A stretch of DNA of 64,000 bases from the NCBI RefSeq assembly GCF_000377565.1, contig NZ_KB898356.1, positions 124,001-188,000 on the forward strand, read 5' to 3'. Origin of the DNA: Rhizobium sp. 2MFCol3.1. GTDB taxonomy: Bacteria > Pseudomonadota > Alphaproteobacteria > Rhizobiales > Rhizobiaceae. The notes beneath the pieces are model-generated. The model was not told the DNA's origin and did no database searches. It saw only the letters and a program-made list of their open reading frames with translations. Below, one piece after another: positions 17,545 through 26,357 of the stretch (within the stretch, counting starts at the first letter, position 1; each line of letters begins with the position of its first letter). Made by a program: the position numbers and the translations under genes.

Positions 17545-19998
17545 TCAACCCGCGGACACGAGATCGTTGGCCGAGCGCAGCACCGTCCCCACCACGATAT
17601 CGGCCACACCGATCGCCGCCTGCGTATCCACCTCGAACACATGCGTCTCGCCCGGCAGAAGCGTGATCAGCATCGTATCCACCACCGCATCCGGATCGAG
17701 CCGATCAGCCATCAGGCAGAGATCCTTCAGCAGGCTGACGGCGGTCACCGCGACCGCGTAACCGCCCTCCCGCTTGCTGACCTCGATCCTCATCTCCGGC
17801 TTCGGCAGCTTGAGGTCGATATCCTCGACGAAATAGTGAAACGCCCGCCGGTCCAGCATGTCGACGACAACCACTTCGTTGTTTGGATCGTCTGCGGTCG
17901 CGATATCCCGAGGCAGCGTGAATGCCTTCGCCTCGAACCGGTCGCAAAGCAGCCGCCAGAATTCGAACTCGGTAAGCACGGTTCCATCGAGCCGCAGCCG
18001 CTTGCCCGAAATCTTCGCCCGCCAGAACAGCGTCCGCTCGTTGACGGCAACGGCGGCGAGCCCGCCTTCGCGCGGCTGGATCGTCAGAAGCCGGGGATCG
18101 AAAGCCTGGCGCATCGCGTACCACAGCGGCTTGCGCCGCCCGGCCGAATCCAGCGCCGCCCAGGAGGTCACCGGCCAGCAATCGTTGAACTGCCAGACGA
18201 CCGCGCCCTTGCAGATGTCGCGGTGCGAGCGCATGTGCTCGACCGCGAAGCGGATGGCGCGCGCCTGGTTCAGCTGCGTGGCGAAATGCCAGTCGTCCAT
18301 CGTCAGTGGCTCGGGCAGATGGCCGGCCAGCCCACGGATCAGTTTGTCGTTGCCTTGCGTGGCCTTCTGATGATGGAAGACGCCGTTGGAGACGGGCGTC
18401 AGCGGCGCGTCGTGCACGCTCTCTTCCAGCGTCGCCCAGTTGGGCGGCGCCTGCCAGCCGAATTCGGAGCAGAAGCGCGGGATATAGTTGCGGTAGACCT
18501 CGTAGCCCACGTCGTTCCACACATCCCAGATGTGCTTGCACCCATGCGCATCTGCATTCGGCTCGATCTCCATCGTGCCTGAATAGGGGCTGCCGGGGTA
18601 GTAGGGTCGCTCGGGATCGAGCTCGGCGCAGAGCCCCGGCAGGATATCGAGATAGTAGCCGAGCCCCCAGCTCTCGCCCTCCTTGATGATCGGCCGCCAG
18701 CCCCACTCGTCGAAGCCCCAGATATTCTCGTTGTTGCCGTTCCAGACGATCAGCGAGGGATGCGGCATCAGCCGCGCGACGTTGTCGCGCACCTCCGCCT
18801 CGACCTCGCCACGGAGCGGCTCTTCCTCGGGATAGGAGGCGCAGGCAAACAGGAAATCCTGCCACACCAGCATGCCCACGCGGTCGCACTCCTCGTAGAA
18901 TTCATCCCGCTCGAAGATACCGCCGCCCCATACCCGCAAAAGGTTGATGTTGGCGGCCTTCGCCTCGTCGATCCGCGAAGCATAGCGCTCGGCCGTGACC
19001 CGCGATGGGAAGCAATCGTCGGGGATCCAGTTGGCGCCGCAGAGAAACAGCGGCACATCGTTGATCACGAAGGTGAAGGCCGAGCCATGCTCGTCCGCGG
19101 AGGTGTCGAGCCGCACCGAGCGGAAGCCGATCTGTTTGGCGTAATCGTCGAGCAACTCACCGCTCTCGCCGTCGCGCAGTTCGATTTGCAGCGGATAAAG
19201 CGGCTGCGCGCCGAGATGATGCGGCCACCAGATTTGCGGCGAAGGCACGCGCACCTGGAAGCGGACCTCGTCGGTCCCGGTCTCGACGATCTCGCTATGC
19301 GTGACGCCTCCGATGCTGGCCGTGATGCGGCAGTCGCCGGCGTCACCCGCGCGCGCGATCTTTGCCCGCACAGTCACCAACCCGTCTCCACCGGCAAGCG
19401 TCGCCGAGACCAGCGTTTCGGCCAGCCGCGCCTTCGCCCAGCGCTCCAGCCGCACCGGCTTCCATATCCCCGCCGTCACCAGCGTCGGTCCCCAGTCCCA
19501 GCCGAAATTGCAGGCCATCTTGCGCATCAGGTTGCCGGGGCCGGGATAGTTGTTCGGCCGGTAGCCGTAATGCGCTTCCATCTCCGCGCCATAGGCATAG
19601 GCCGAGCGGAAGGTCACGACCAGCTCGTTGCCCTCTGCCTTCAGCCGATCGGAAACGGCGAAGCGGTAGGTGCGGTGCATGTTGAACGTCTGGCCGATCT
19701 CTTCGCCATTGAGCGAGATCGTCGCCGCCGTATCCAGCCCGTCGAAGACAAGCTCCTGCACGAGATCGGCATCGGGCGATGCGTCGAAGCGGCAACTGTA
19801 GGTCCAGTCCTCGCGGCCGATCCAGTCATTGGTGATCTCGTTGACGTCCACATAGGGGTCGGGGATCAGCCGGCTTGCCAGCAGGTCCAGATGCACGCAT
19901 CCGGGCACATGCGCCGGCACCGTTTTCGGCAGATTAGGCTTTCCTGCAACGTTGCAGTTGAGGGTCCAGCCGGTATGCAGGTCTGTCTTGGAAATCAT
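17545..19998 (-). CDS. beta-mannosidase, glycoside hydrolase family 2
   Basis: 817 residues without a signal peptide, so probably cytoplasmic. It hydrolyses terminal beta-mannosides. The GH2 layout is clear: a jelly-roll (residues 1-180, CNFGWDWGPTL), an immunoglobulin-like domain, and a TIM barrel. WNGNNE places the acid/base Glu at residue 424, and CSEFGW the nucleophile at Glu512; these variants are typical of mannosidases rather than galactosidases. It starts nine bases after the VOC gene at 20008 and may be co-transcribed with it. The substrate is probably an imported plant or microbial oligosaccharide. Confidence 0.9.
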   Translation of the reverse strand: MISKTDLHTGWTLNCNVAGKPNLPKTVPAHVPGCVHLDLLASRLIPDPYVDVNEITNDWIGREDWTYSCRFDASPDADLVQELVFDGLDTAATISLNGEEIGQTFNMHRTYRFAVSDRLKAEGNELVVTFRSAYAYGAEMEAHYGYRPNNYPGPGNLMRKMACNFGWDWGPTLVTAGIWKPVRLERWAKARLAETLVSATLAGGDGLVTVRAKIARAGDAGDCRITASIGGVTHSEIVETGTDEVRFQVRVPSPQIWWPHHLGAQPLYPLQIELRDGESGELLDDYAKQIGFRSVRLDTSADEHGSAFTFVINDVPLFLCGANWIPDDCFPSRVTAERYASRIDEAKAANINLLRVWGGGIFERDEFYEECDRVGMLVWQDFLFACASYPEEEPLRGEVEAEVRDNVARLMPHPSLIVWNGNNENIWGFDEWGWRPIIKEGESWGLGYYLDILPGLCAELDPERPYYPGSPYSGTMEIEPNADAHGCKHIWDVWNDVGYEVYRNYIPRFCSEFGWQAPPNWATLEESVHDAPLTPVSNGVFHHQKATQGNDKLIRGLAGHLPEPLTMDDWHFATQLNQARAIRFAVEHMRSHRDICKGAVVWQFNDCWPVTSWAALDSAGRRKPLWYAMRQAFDPRLLTIQPREGGLAAVAVNERTLFWRAKISGKRLRLDGTVLTEFEFWRLLCDRFEAKAFTLPRDIATADDPNNEVVVVDMLDRRAFHYFVEDIDLKLPKPEMRIEVSKREGGYAVAVTAVSLLKDLCLMADRLDPDAVVDTMLITLLPGETHVFEVDTQAAIGVADIVVGTVLRSANDLVSAG

Positions 19999-20007
19999 CG
20001 GGTTCTC

Positions 20008-20403
20008 TTAGAGGTAGCGGCCGTGGCGCTGCAGGACTTCGATCTTGTAGCCGTCGGGATCGGTGATGAAGAAGAACAGGGCAAGCAGCTTGCCGTCGCG
20101 GTTGAGTTCCACAAGCTTGCCGGGATTGAGCCCGGCTTCCGTCAGCCGCTTGTGCTCGACCGCGACCTCGTCGACCGACACCGCCAGATGCCCGTAGCCG
20201 TCGCCGAGATTATAGGGTTCAACGCGGCCCTTGTTGATGGTCAACTCCAGCTCGAAGCCGGTCTCGCGGTTGCTGAGATAGATCAGCGTGAAGGTGTCGA
20301 AATCGATGCGGTCGGCGACCTCGAGCCCGAAGACCTTGCCGTAGAATTCGACCGAGCGCGCTTCGTCGAGAACGCGGATCATCGAGTGAATCATCTTGGC
20401 CAA
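20008..20403 (-). CDS. lactoylglutathione lyase-like VOC protein (glyoxalase I family)
   Basis: 131 residues with a single VOC fold: MIHSMIRVLDEARSVEFY at the N-terminus, GYGHLAVSVDEV in the middle, and FFFITDPDGYKIEVLQ at the end. The His, Glu, His and Glu ligands expected of glyoxalase I (in MIHSMIRV, FELEL, YGHLA and KIEVL) are present, so detoxification of methylglyoxal with glutathione is plausible. The TTG at 20403 is taken as the start: GGAGG stands five bases upstream and the protein then begins MAKMIHSMIRV like its family. An ATG four codons earlier overlaps the ribosome site. Confidence 0.82.
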   Translation of the reverse strand: MAKMIHSMIRVLDEARSVEFYGKVFGLEVADRIDFDTFTLIYLSNRETGFELELTINKGRVEPYNLGDGYGHLAVSVDEVAVEHKRLTEAGLNPGKLVELNRDGKLLALFFFITDPDGYKIEVLQRHGRYL

Positions 20404-20448
20404 GGCTGCCTCCATCGTGCGTATCAGGCCGCTTTGGTAGCTGCTGCC

Positions 20449-21198
20449 TTAGGCGGTGCGCAAGCCCATTCTTCGCGTCATCGCGCTTTCCACCAATCCC
20501 ACCGCATCATAAATCAACAGCGCCATAAGCCCGACGATCAGGCCGCCCTGCAGGATGAAGGCGGTGTTATCAGATATCAGCCCGGCGATGATCACTTCCC
20601 CCAGCCCCTTGGCCGCCACCGTCGAGCCGATCGTGGCCGTTCCGATATTGATCACGGTCGCCACCTTCACGCCCTCGATGATCAGCGGCAGCGCCAGCGG
20701 CAGCTCCACTTGAAACAGCCGCTGCGTCGGGTTCATGCCCATGCCGTCGGCGGCATCGAGCACGGCGGGGGAGACTTGCCGCAGGCCGGAAATGGTGTTT
20801 TCGAAGATCGGCAGCAGCCCGTAGAGAAACAGCGCCACCAGCGTCGGCCCGGCGCCGAAGCCCATGGCCGGCACTGCCAGCGCCAGCACCGCGACCGGCG
20901 GAAAGGTCTGTCCGGCATTGGCGATGGCGCGCGACAGCGGCAGGAAATCGGCGCCGCTCCGCCGCGTCACGAAGACCCCGCCCAGAATGGCGACCACGGC
21001 GCTCCCGACAATCGAGATCAGCACCAGCTGCAGATGCCCGAGCGCCAGAAGCGGCAGGCTGCTTTGCGTGTATACGGCCGGCGCGTTGTTCTTGGTGAGC
21101 GGCGTCAGCAGGAAGGACAGCCACTCCGTCCGGAACAACAGGATCAGGAGCAGCGCCAGCGCCGCGACGCGGAAGAGGTTGGCGGTGAGGAGCTTCAT
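20449..21198 (-). CDS. yehW: osmoprotectant-type ABC permease (YehW-like)
   Basis: 249 residues with about six membrane helices and the binding-protein-dependent permease motif in AADGMGMNPTQRLFQVELPLALPLIIEGVKV. Its four-base ATGA overlap with the upstream ATPase gene indicates translational coupling. Length, order and partners match the E. coli yehZYXW system, a low-affinity glycine-betaine-type importer, but the substrate is inferred. It is the last gene of the four-gene set. Confidence 0.87.
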   Translation of the reverse strand: MKLLTANLFRVAALALLLILLFRTEWLSFLLTPLTKNNAPAVYTQSSLPLLALGHLQLVLISIVGSAVVAILGGVFVTRRSGADFLPLSRAIANAGQTFPPVAVLALAVPAMGFGAGPTLVALFLYGLLPIFENTISGLRQVSPAVLDAADGMGMNPTQRLFQVELPLALPLIIEGVKVATVINIGTATIGSTVAAKGLGEVIIAGLISDNTAFILQGGLIVGLMALLIYDAVGLVESAMTRRMGLRTA

Positions 21199-22139
21199 TC
21201 CTTACGGCCCAGCTCCAGGAGGTGAGACATCGAGATCGACCCGATCGCCGCCTTCTTCTCGTTCTCAACGGCGGCTTCGTCGATCCCCTGCCAGATCATT
21301 TCGGCCAGTGCGTCGCGCAGGCTGAGCGATTGCGGCAAGCCATGGTCGAGCCCGGCCTTGGCCGGCGCCATGCCCGATGTCAGCGGCAGCAGCGACATGC
21401 GCTTCAGCGCCCGGTCGGTCGTTCCCGTCAACTGCTGCACGAAGGGGTCGGCGGGCTCGGTGATGATCTTTTCCGGCGTCGAATATTGCAGCAGCCTGCC
21501 GCCGCGCATCACCGCGATCCGGTTGCCGAGGTGGAAGGCTTCGTCCATGTCGTGGGTAACGAGAATGATGGTCGTGCCGAACTGCTTCTGGATCGCCAGA
21601 AGATCGTCCTGCGCCTTGCCGCGAATGACGGGATCGAGCGCGCCGAAGGGTTCGTCCATGATCAGCACCTCCGGCCCCGCCGCCAGCGCTCGCGCAACGC
21701 CGACGCGCTGCTGTTCGCCGCCGGAAAGCTGATGCGGGTATTTCTTGGCGAAGGATTTGGGGTCGAGATTGAAGAGGCCGAGCAGTTCATCGACGCGGGC
21801 GTCGATCCTGCCGCGCTCCCAGCTGAGCAGCTGCGGCACCGTCGCGATGTTCTGCGCCACTGTGCGGTGCGGAAAGAGGCCGTTGCCCTGGATCACGTAG
21901 CCGATATTGCGACGCAGTTCCGTCTCAGGCACATCGGCCACGTTGCGCCCGCCGACGCGGATTTCGCCAGACGTCATCGGCACCAGCCGGTTGATCATCC
22001 GGATCAGCGTCGACTTGCCGGACCCCGAAGTTCCGACGATGACGGTGATCTCTCCCTTCTCGACCGCCATCGACACATTGTCGACCACGGTCGTATCGCC
22101 GTAGCGCTTGGTGACGTTGCGGATGTCGATCATGCTCAT
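21195..22139 (-). CDS. yehX: osmoprotectant-type ABC ATPase (YehX-like)
   Basis: 314 residues. The Walker A loop is GTSGSGKST near residue 39, the Q-loop is in YVIQGNGLFPH, the signature is LSGGEQQRVGVARAL, and Walker B ends in LIMDEPFGALD, with the H-loop in TTIILVTHDMDEA. This is the OpuCA/ProV branch, but without C-terminal CBS domains. The start at 22139 overlaps the stop of the preceding permease by four bases. An in-frame ATG two codons later is the alternative. A much longer frame runs upstream in this register, but it is only the shadow of the permease gene. Confidence 0.9.
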   Translation of the reverse strand: MSMIDIRNVTKRYGDTTVVDNVSMAVEKGEITVIVGTSGSGKSTLIRMINRLVPMTSGEIRVGGRNVADVPETELRRNIGYVIQGNGLFPHRTVAQNIATVPQLLSWERGRIDARVDELLGLFNLDPKSFAKKYPHQLSGGEQQRVGVARALAAGPEVLIMDEPFGALDPVIRGKAQDDLLAIQKQFGTTIILVTHDMDEAFHLGNRIAVMRGGRLLQYSTPEKIITEPADPFVQQLTGTTDRALKRMSLLPLTSGMAPAKAGLDHGLPQSLSLRDALAEMIWQGIDEAAVENEKKAAIGSISMSHLLELGRKE

Positions 22140-23302
22140 GCGGCAGGTCCCCGTATGCTGTCGGCGACCGCATCGAGAATGACGGCCGAAGAGAAGGCGA
22201 AGATGACGGTCGGCACGGCGCCGAGAAGAACGAGGTCCATGGCCGTCTGGCCTAGCCCCTGGAAGATGAAGACGCCGAACCCGCCACCGCCGATCAGCGC
22301 CGCCACCGTCACCAGCCCGATTGCCTGCACCAGCACGATGCGAATGCCCGTGAGGATGACCGGCAGCGCCAGCGGCAGGTCGATGCCGGTAAGAATCTGC
22401 CGACGGGTGAGCCCCATGCCGGCGGCTGCGTCGCGCACGGCGGGGTCGACGCCCTCGAGGCCGACAACGGTATTGGCCACGATCGGCAGCAGCGAATAGA
22501 GCACCAGCGCGATTAGCGCGGGTGCCGCGCCGATGCCGCTGATCCCGATCGCCGCCGCCAGCGGCACATGCGCCGCGAGATAACCGAGCGGCAACATTAA
22601 AAGGCCGAAGAGCGCGAGGCTCGGGATCGTCTGGATCAGGCTCAGCCCCTGCAAGAGCGCAGCCCGGAGCTTGGGCACCCAGAAGCAGACGATGCCAAGC
22701 GGCAGCCCGATCGCCACCGAGATCGCCAGCGACCCGAAGGCCAACTGCACATGCGTCCATGCCTCGGCCCAGAACTGGTCGCCGCGATTGGCGAATTCGC
22801 GCATGATCGAGAGACTGTCGAGCAGCCCCGACCATAGAAAAATGCCGAGCAGACACGCATAGGCGATGAGCGCCGCGACCCGCATCCACGGCTTCAGCCG
22901 CACCTTCACCAGCGCATCCGATATGATCAGCGATGTAACCGCAAGCAGCACCCAGAAGCCGCCGCCCGGCGTCATGCGCGCCGCCGTGCTGCCCTCTGGC
23001 GTAAAGGACGTCGCCACGAAGCCGATCGCCGCCAGCAATGCCGCCAGACAGAGCGTCGAGATCGCAAGCCGCGCATAGGCGTTTTCGAGAAACAGCACCG
23101 CGCAGGCCGAGAAAACGAGGAGCAGGGTGAGGATGATGGCGGAGGGCTGGTCCAGAAGCTGCATCAGCAATATCGGCTTGCCCGATGCGATGCGGTTCGC
23201 CTTCACATAGATGAATGGCAGCAATGCCGCCGCCGCGACGCCCGCGACGACGAGAACGACGCCGAGCCGGTCCAGTCTGCGGACCGCTAAGGTTTCTTCC
23301 AT
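22136..23302 (-). CDS. yehY: osmoprotectant-type ABC permease (YehY-like)
   Basis: 388 residues. An N-terminal bundle of about six helices (absent from short permeases) precedes the transport domain, whose coupling motif is in AAAGMGLTRRQILTGIDLPLALPVILTGIRI. This length is characteristic of YehY. A 28-base hairpin lies between the binding-protein gene and this one, so less permease than binding protein would be made. It is coupled to the ATPase gene by an ATGA overlap. Confidence 0.87.
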   Translation of the reverse strand: MEETLAVRRLDRLGVVLVVAGVAAAALLPFIYVKANRIASGKPILLMQLLDQPSAIILTLLLVFSACAVLFLENAYARLAISTLCLAALLAAIGFVATSFTPEGSTAARMTPGGGFWVLLAVTSLIISDALVKVRLKPWMRVAALIAYACLLGIFLWSGLLDSLSIMREFANRGDQFWAEAWTHVQLAFGSLAISVAIGLPLGIVCFWVPKLRAALLQGLSLIQTIPSLALFGLLMLPLGYLAAHVPLAAAIGISGIGAAPALIALVLYSLLPIVANTVVGLEGVDPAVRDAAAGMGLTRRQILTGIDLPLALPVILTGIRIVLVQAIGLVTVAALIGGGGFGVFIFQGLGQTAMDLVLLGAVPTVIFAFSSAVILDAVADSIRGPAA

Positions 23303-23330
23303 CGATCCATCCCAGCCTGGAAGGAAAACG

Positions 23331-23358
23331 GCTCCGCATCCATCGCTGGATACGGAGC
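23331..23358 (-). promoter_or_regulatory. intercistronic hairpin after osmF
   Basis: A 12-bp stem (one G-U pair) with a GCGA tetraloop lies eight bases after the osmF stop codon, and CGTTTTCC follows on the minus strand. It probably protects the osmF message or terminates part of the transcripts. Confidence 0.65.
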
Positions 23359-23366
23359 GTCGGCGA

Positions 23367-24275
23367 TTACTTCAGGAAGCCTTTTTCCTTCAGGTAGGCC
23401 TCGGCAACGCTCTTCGCCGGCTCGCCATCGACCTGGATCTTGCCGTTCAGCTTGCGCAGCTCGTCGGCCGTCAGGCTCTTGAAGATCGGCGCCAGGATTT
23501 CTTCGATCTTCGGGTTGGCCTTCAGCACCTCCTCGCGGATGATCGGCGTCGGCGCATAGACCTGCTGCACGCTCTTGTCGTCTTCGAGGACGGTAAGCTC
23601 GGCGGCCTCGATCGCGCCATCCGTGCCGTAGACCATCGCGGAATTGGCGCCGTTCGTCTGGTCTGCTGCGGCCTTGATCGTGGCGGCGGTATCACCGCCC
23701 GAGAGCACGATTTCCTGCTCCGGCTTCAGCGTGAAGCCGTAGGTCGTCTGGAACGCCGGCAGTGCGCCGGCGGTGTTGACGAATTCCGCCGAGGCCACGA
23801 GCTTCGCTTCGCCGCCACCGGCGACCCACTTGCCGAAATCGGACATGCTCTTCAGGTTGTTTTTCCCGGCAACGTCGTTGCGCACGGCGATCGCCCATGT
23901 GTTGTTGGCGGGCGAGGGCGTCAGCCAAACGATCTTGTTGGCGTCGTAATCCAGCTTCTTGGCCATGTCGTAGCCCTGCTGGATATTCTTCCAGGCCGCA
24001 TCGTCGGGCTTGTTGAAGAAGAAGCCGGCATTGCCTGTGTATTCGGGATAGATGTCGATCTCGCCTGCGGTGATCGCCTTGCGCAGCACGGGCGTGGCGC
24101 CGAGCGCGATGCGGTCCTTCGTCTTGATGCCGTTGGCGTTGAGCGCCAGCGCGATCACGTTGCCGAGCAGCGTGCCCTCCGTGTCGATCTTCGACGACAC
24201 CACGACATCCGCGGCCTGCACCGCACCTGCCGTCAGGGCGCAGAGCGATACGGCAAGGGCTATTCTTTTCAGCAT
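23367..24275 (-). CDS. osmF: osmoprotectant-type periplasmic binding protein (OsmF/YehZ-like)
   Basis: 302 residues. A Sec signal peptide is clear (MLKRIALAVSLCALTAGAVQAAD), and the mature OpuAC-type domain includes ALGATPVLRKAITAGEIDIYPEYTGN, a typical ligand-pocket stretch. The ATG at 24275 has AGGGG eight bases upstream; an ATG two codons earlier is too close to it. First gene of a four-gene importer on the minus strand. The YehZ family binds glycine betaine weakly, so the true ligand here is open. Confidence 0.88.
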   Translation of the reverse strand: MLKRIALAVSLCALTAGAVQAADVVVSSKIDTEGTLLGNVIALALNANGIKTKDRIALGATPVLRKAITAGEIDIYPEYTGNAGFFFNKPDDAAWKNIQQGYDMAKKLDYDANKIVWLTPSPANNTWAIAVRNDVAGKNNLKSMSDFGKWVAGGGEAKLVASAEFVNTAGALPAFQTTYGFTLKPEQEIVLSGGDTAATIKAAADQTNGANSAMVYGTDGAIEAAELTVLEDDKSVQQVYAPTPIIREEVLKANPKIEEILAPIFKSLTADELRKLNGKIQVDGEPAKSVAEAYLKEKGFLK

Positions 24276-24450
24276 GACCATCCCCTTATTCCTTCAAAGG
24301 CGCGGAAAGCCTTGGCGCAAGGCGAACCGCTCGAAACTCCCCGGCGAAGACAGCGGACTGTCGGCGACCGATCCAATGCGTAACTGACATAGTGTGCACG
24401 ATTGAAAAATCGATGCGATTGCGAAAATACTGTTCACGACACTGTCCAAT

Positions 24451-24467
24451 CGATCGGTGGCCGATCG
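24451..24467. promoter_or_regulatory. 17-bp palindrome between osmF and cutC
   Basis: CGATCGG-TGG-CCGATCG is a perfect inverted repeat in the divergent promoter region, 95 bases before cutC and 176 before osmF. Its regulator is unknown; the GC-rich arms could also be chance. Confidence 0.35.
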
Positions 24468-24561
24468 CATTCCAGTCTCAGCTCGCAAATCCGATGCTGC
24501 GATGCTAACCGGAAGGAAAGGCTCAGGCTTGGACGATCATGAGATGACGAGGGAGGAAAGC

Positions 24562-25284
24562 GTGACAATCTTGCTTGAGGTATGCGTGGATAGCCCGCGC
24601 GGTCTGGCGGCGGCCATCGAAGGCGGCGCTGATCGTATCGAACTGTGCTCGGCGCTTGAGATTGGCGGACTGACGCCCGTCGCCGGCATGATGAAAGCGG
24701 CGGCTGCCGCCCCCATCCCCGTCTACGCGATGATCCGCCCGCATGCCGGCCCCTTCGTGTTCGACAGCGGCGATGAAGCGGCGATGATGGCGGATATCGA
24801 TGCCGTCAGGGCCTTCGGCCTCGCCGGTGTGGTCATTGGGGCAAACCTTGCAGATGGCACGCTCGACATGCCGCTGCTGCGACGCTTGAAGGCACACGCC
24901 GCAGGGCTCGGCTCGACGCTGCACCGCGCCTTCGATCTCGTCCCCGATCCCGATGCCGCGTTGGAGCAGGCCGTCGAACTCGGCTGCGAGCGCATCCTCA
25001 CCTCCGGCTGCATCCCCAAGGCCATCGATGGCCTGGAGACATTGGCGCGGCTGACGAAGAAGGCAGCCGGGCGGATCTCGATCATGCCGGGCAGCGGCGT
25101 GCGCCCCGCCAACGCGCCGCAGATCCTGCGCGCCACGGGTGCCCGCGAAATTCACGGCTCCTGCAGCTCGCCCGTTGCAAGCGTTGATCCCCGCGCGGTC
25201 GCCTTCGGCTTCGAGGCGGCGTCGCCCAACCGAACGGACGCGTCCATCGTGCGCCAGATGCGCGAGGCGATCGACAGTCTTTAG
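24562..25284 (+). CDS. cutC: CutC-family protein
   Basis: 240 residues forming a TIM barrel with the CutC hallmarks: LLEVCVDSPRGLAAAIEGGADRIELC at the N-terminus, YAMIRPHAGPF, LHRAFDLVPDP, ILTSGC and IMPGSGVRP. The family was linked to copper tolerance, but its biochemical role is unsettled. The GTG at 24562 is chosen because GGAGG stands five bases upstream and homologues begin at this point. Its stop codon overlaps that of the convergent alcohol dehydrogenase gene by three bases. Confidence 0.9.
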   Translation: MTILLEVCVDSPRGLAAAIEGGADRIELCSALEIGGLTPVAGMMKAAAAAPIPVYAMIRPHAGPFVFDSGDEAAMMADIDAVRAFGLAGVVIGANLADGTLDMPLLRRLKAHAAGLGSTLHRAFDLVPDPDAALEQAVELGCERILTSGCIPKAIDGLETLARLTKKAAGRISIMPGSGVRPANAPQILRATGAREIHGSCSSPVASVDPRAVAFGFEAASPNRTDASIVRQMREAIDSL

Positions 25285-26297
25285 CCGACCTTGATCACGG
25301 CCTTGATCAGGCCGCTCTTTTCATGCGCCCAACGCGCCAGATCGCGCGGCGCATCGGCGAGCGTCGTGCGGTGGGTGATCAACCGATCCACCGGCACGAG
25401 GCCATTGGCGATCGAGGCCGCCACGTGCTCGAAGTCGATCCGCGTGGCGTTTCGGCTACCGATCACCATCATTTCGCGCTTGTGAAACTCGGGGTCGGAG
25501 AAGCGGATATCATCCTTCACGACGCTGACCAGAACCAGCGCGCCGCCATGCGCGACGAACTGGAACGCCTTCTCCATCGAGGGGCCATAGCCGGTCGCGT
25601 CGAAAACGACGTCGAAACCATCCCCGCCGGTCCTCGCCTTCACCGCATCAAGCGTTGCATCATTGGCGACGATACCTGACGTAAATCCGAAACGCTCGGC
25701 GGCCATCTCCAGCCGCTCCGCACTGGTGTCGAGCAAGGTCACCTTATGGCCGGCGATCCGCGAAAAGATCGCGGCCCCAAGGCCGATCGGGCCTGCGCCG
25801 ATCACGAGCGCGCGCGAGCCTGTGGGCGAAAGCGAGCGACGCACGGCATGCGCCCCGATCGCCAGGAATTCCACGGTCGCCGCCGCTTCCAGGCTCAGCC
25901 CCTGCGCCGCATAGAGATTGCCCGCCGGTACCGTGATCTCCTCGCAGAATGCCCCATCGGTGTGGACGCCGAGGACCTTGATGTCGGTGCAGCAATTCGC
26001 CTTGTCCTTGCGGCACGCGACGCATCGGCCGCAGGAGATATACGGGTTGACGATCACAGGCGTTCCAACGGCGATCTCGACGCCGACACCGGTTTCCACC
26101 ACGGTTGCCGAGATCTCGTGGCCCATCACCCGCGGATATTCGAGAAACGGATGCTTGCCCTCGAAGATGTGATAGTCGGTGCCGCAGATGCCGACATGAC
26201 TGACGGCAAGCCGCGCCCAGCCGGCTTCAGGCGTGCCGGGAGAGGGGCGCTCGACGATCTCGAGAACGCCCGGTTGTTGGCAAAGCACGGCTTTCAT
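25281..26297 (-). CDS. zinc-dependent medium-chain alcohol/polyol dehydrogenase
   Basis: 338 residues. The catalytic zinc site is in VGICGTDYHIFEGKHP and VMGHE, the structural zinc site is the four-Cys cluster CGRCVACRKDKANCC, and the Rossmann motif is VIGAGPIGLGAA near residue 170. Start at 26297 follows AGGAA. It lies 60 bases behind the sugar permease gene on the same strand and is probably the last gene of that operon, so it likely oxidises the imported sugar, its alcohol or its acid. The precise substrate is not readable from sequence. Confidence 0.88.
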   Translation of the reverse strand: MKAVLCQQPGVLEIVERPSPGTPEAGWARLAVSHVGICGTDYHIFEGKHPFLEYPRVMGHEISATVVETGVGVEIAVGTPVIVNPYISCGRCVACRKDKANCCTDIKVLGVHTDGAFCEEITVPAGNLYAAQGLSLEAAATVEFLAIGAHAVRRSLSPTGSRALVIGAGPIGLGAAIFSRIAGHKVTLLDTSAERLEMAAERFGFTSGIVANDATLDAVKARTGGDGFDVVFDATGYGPSMEKAFQFVAHGGALVLVSVVKDDIRFSDPEFHKREMMVIGSRNATRIDFEHVAASIANGLVPVDRLITHRTTLADAPRDLARWAHEKSGLIKAVIKVG

Positions 26298-26357
26298 GAT
26301 GGTTCCTGCATTCGATTGAAAGGAAGCCGGCGAGTGGCCGGCCCCCAATATTGGCAT

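Noticed and set aside
18760-21225. 821-codon plus-strand frame opposite the beta-mannosidase and permease genes
   Set aside because: Antisense to three confidently assigned genes, His/Arg/Gln-rich and without motifs.
21195-23339. Single 714-residue reading of the YehX ATPase with a long N-terminal extension
   Set aside because: The first 400 residues are an out-of-frame Arg/Gly-rich shadow of yehY; the ATGA overlap at 22136-22139 gives the true start.
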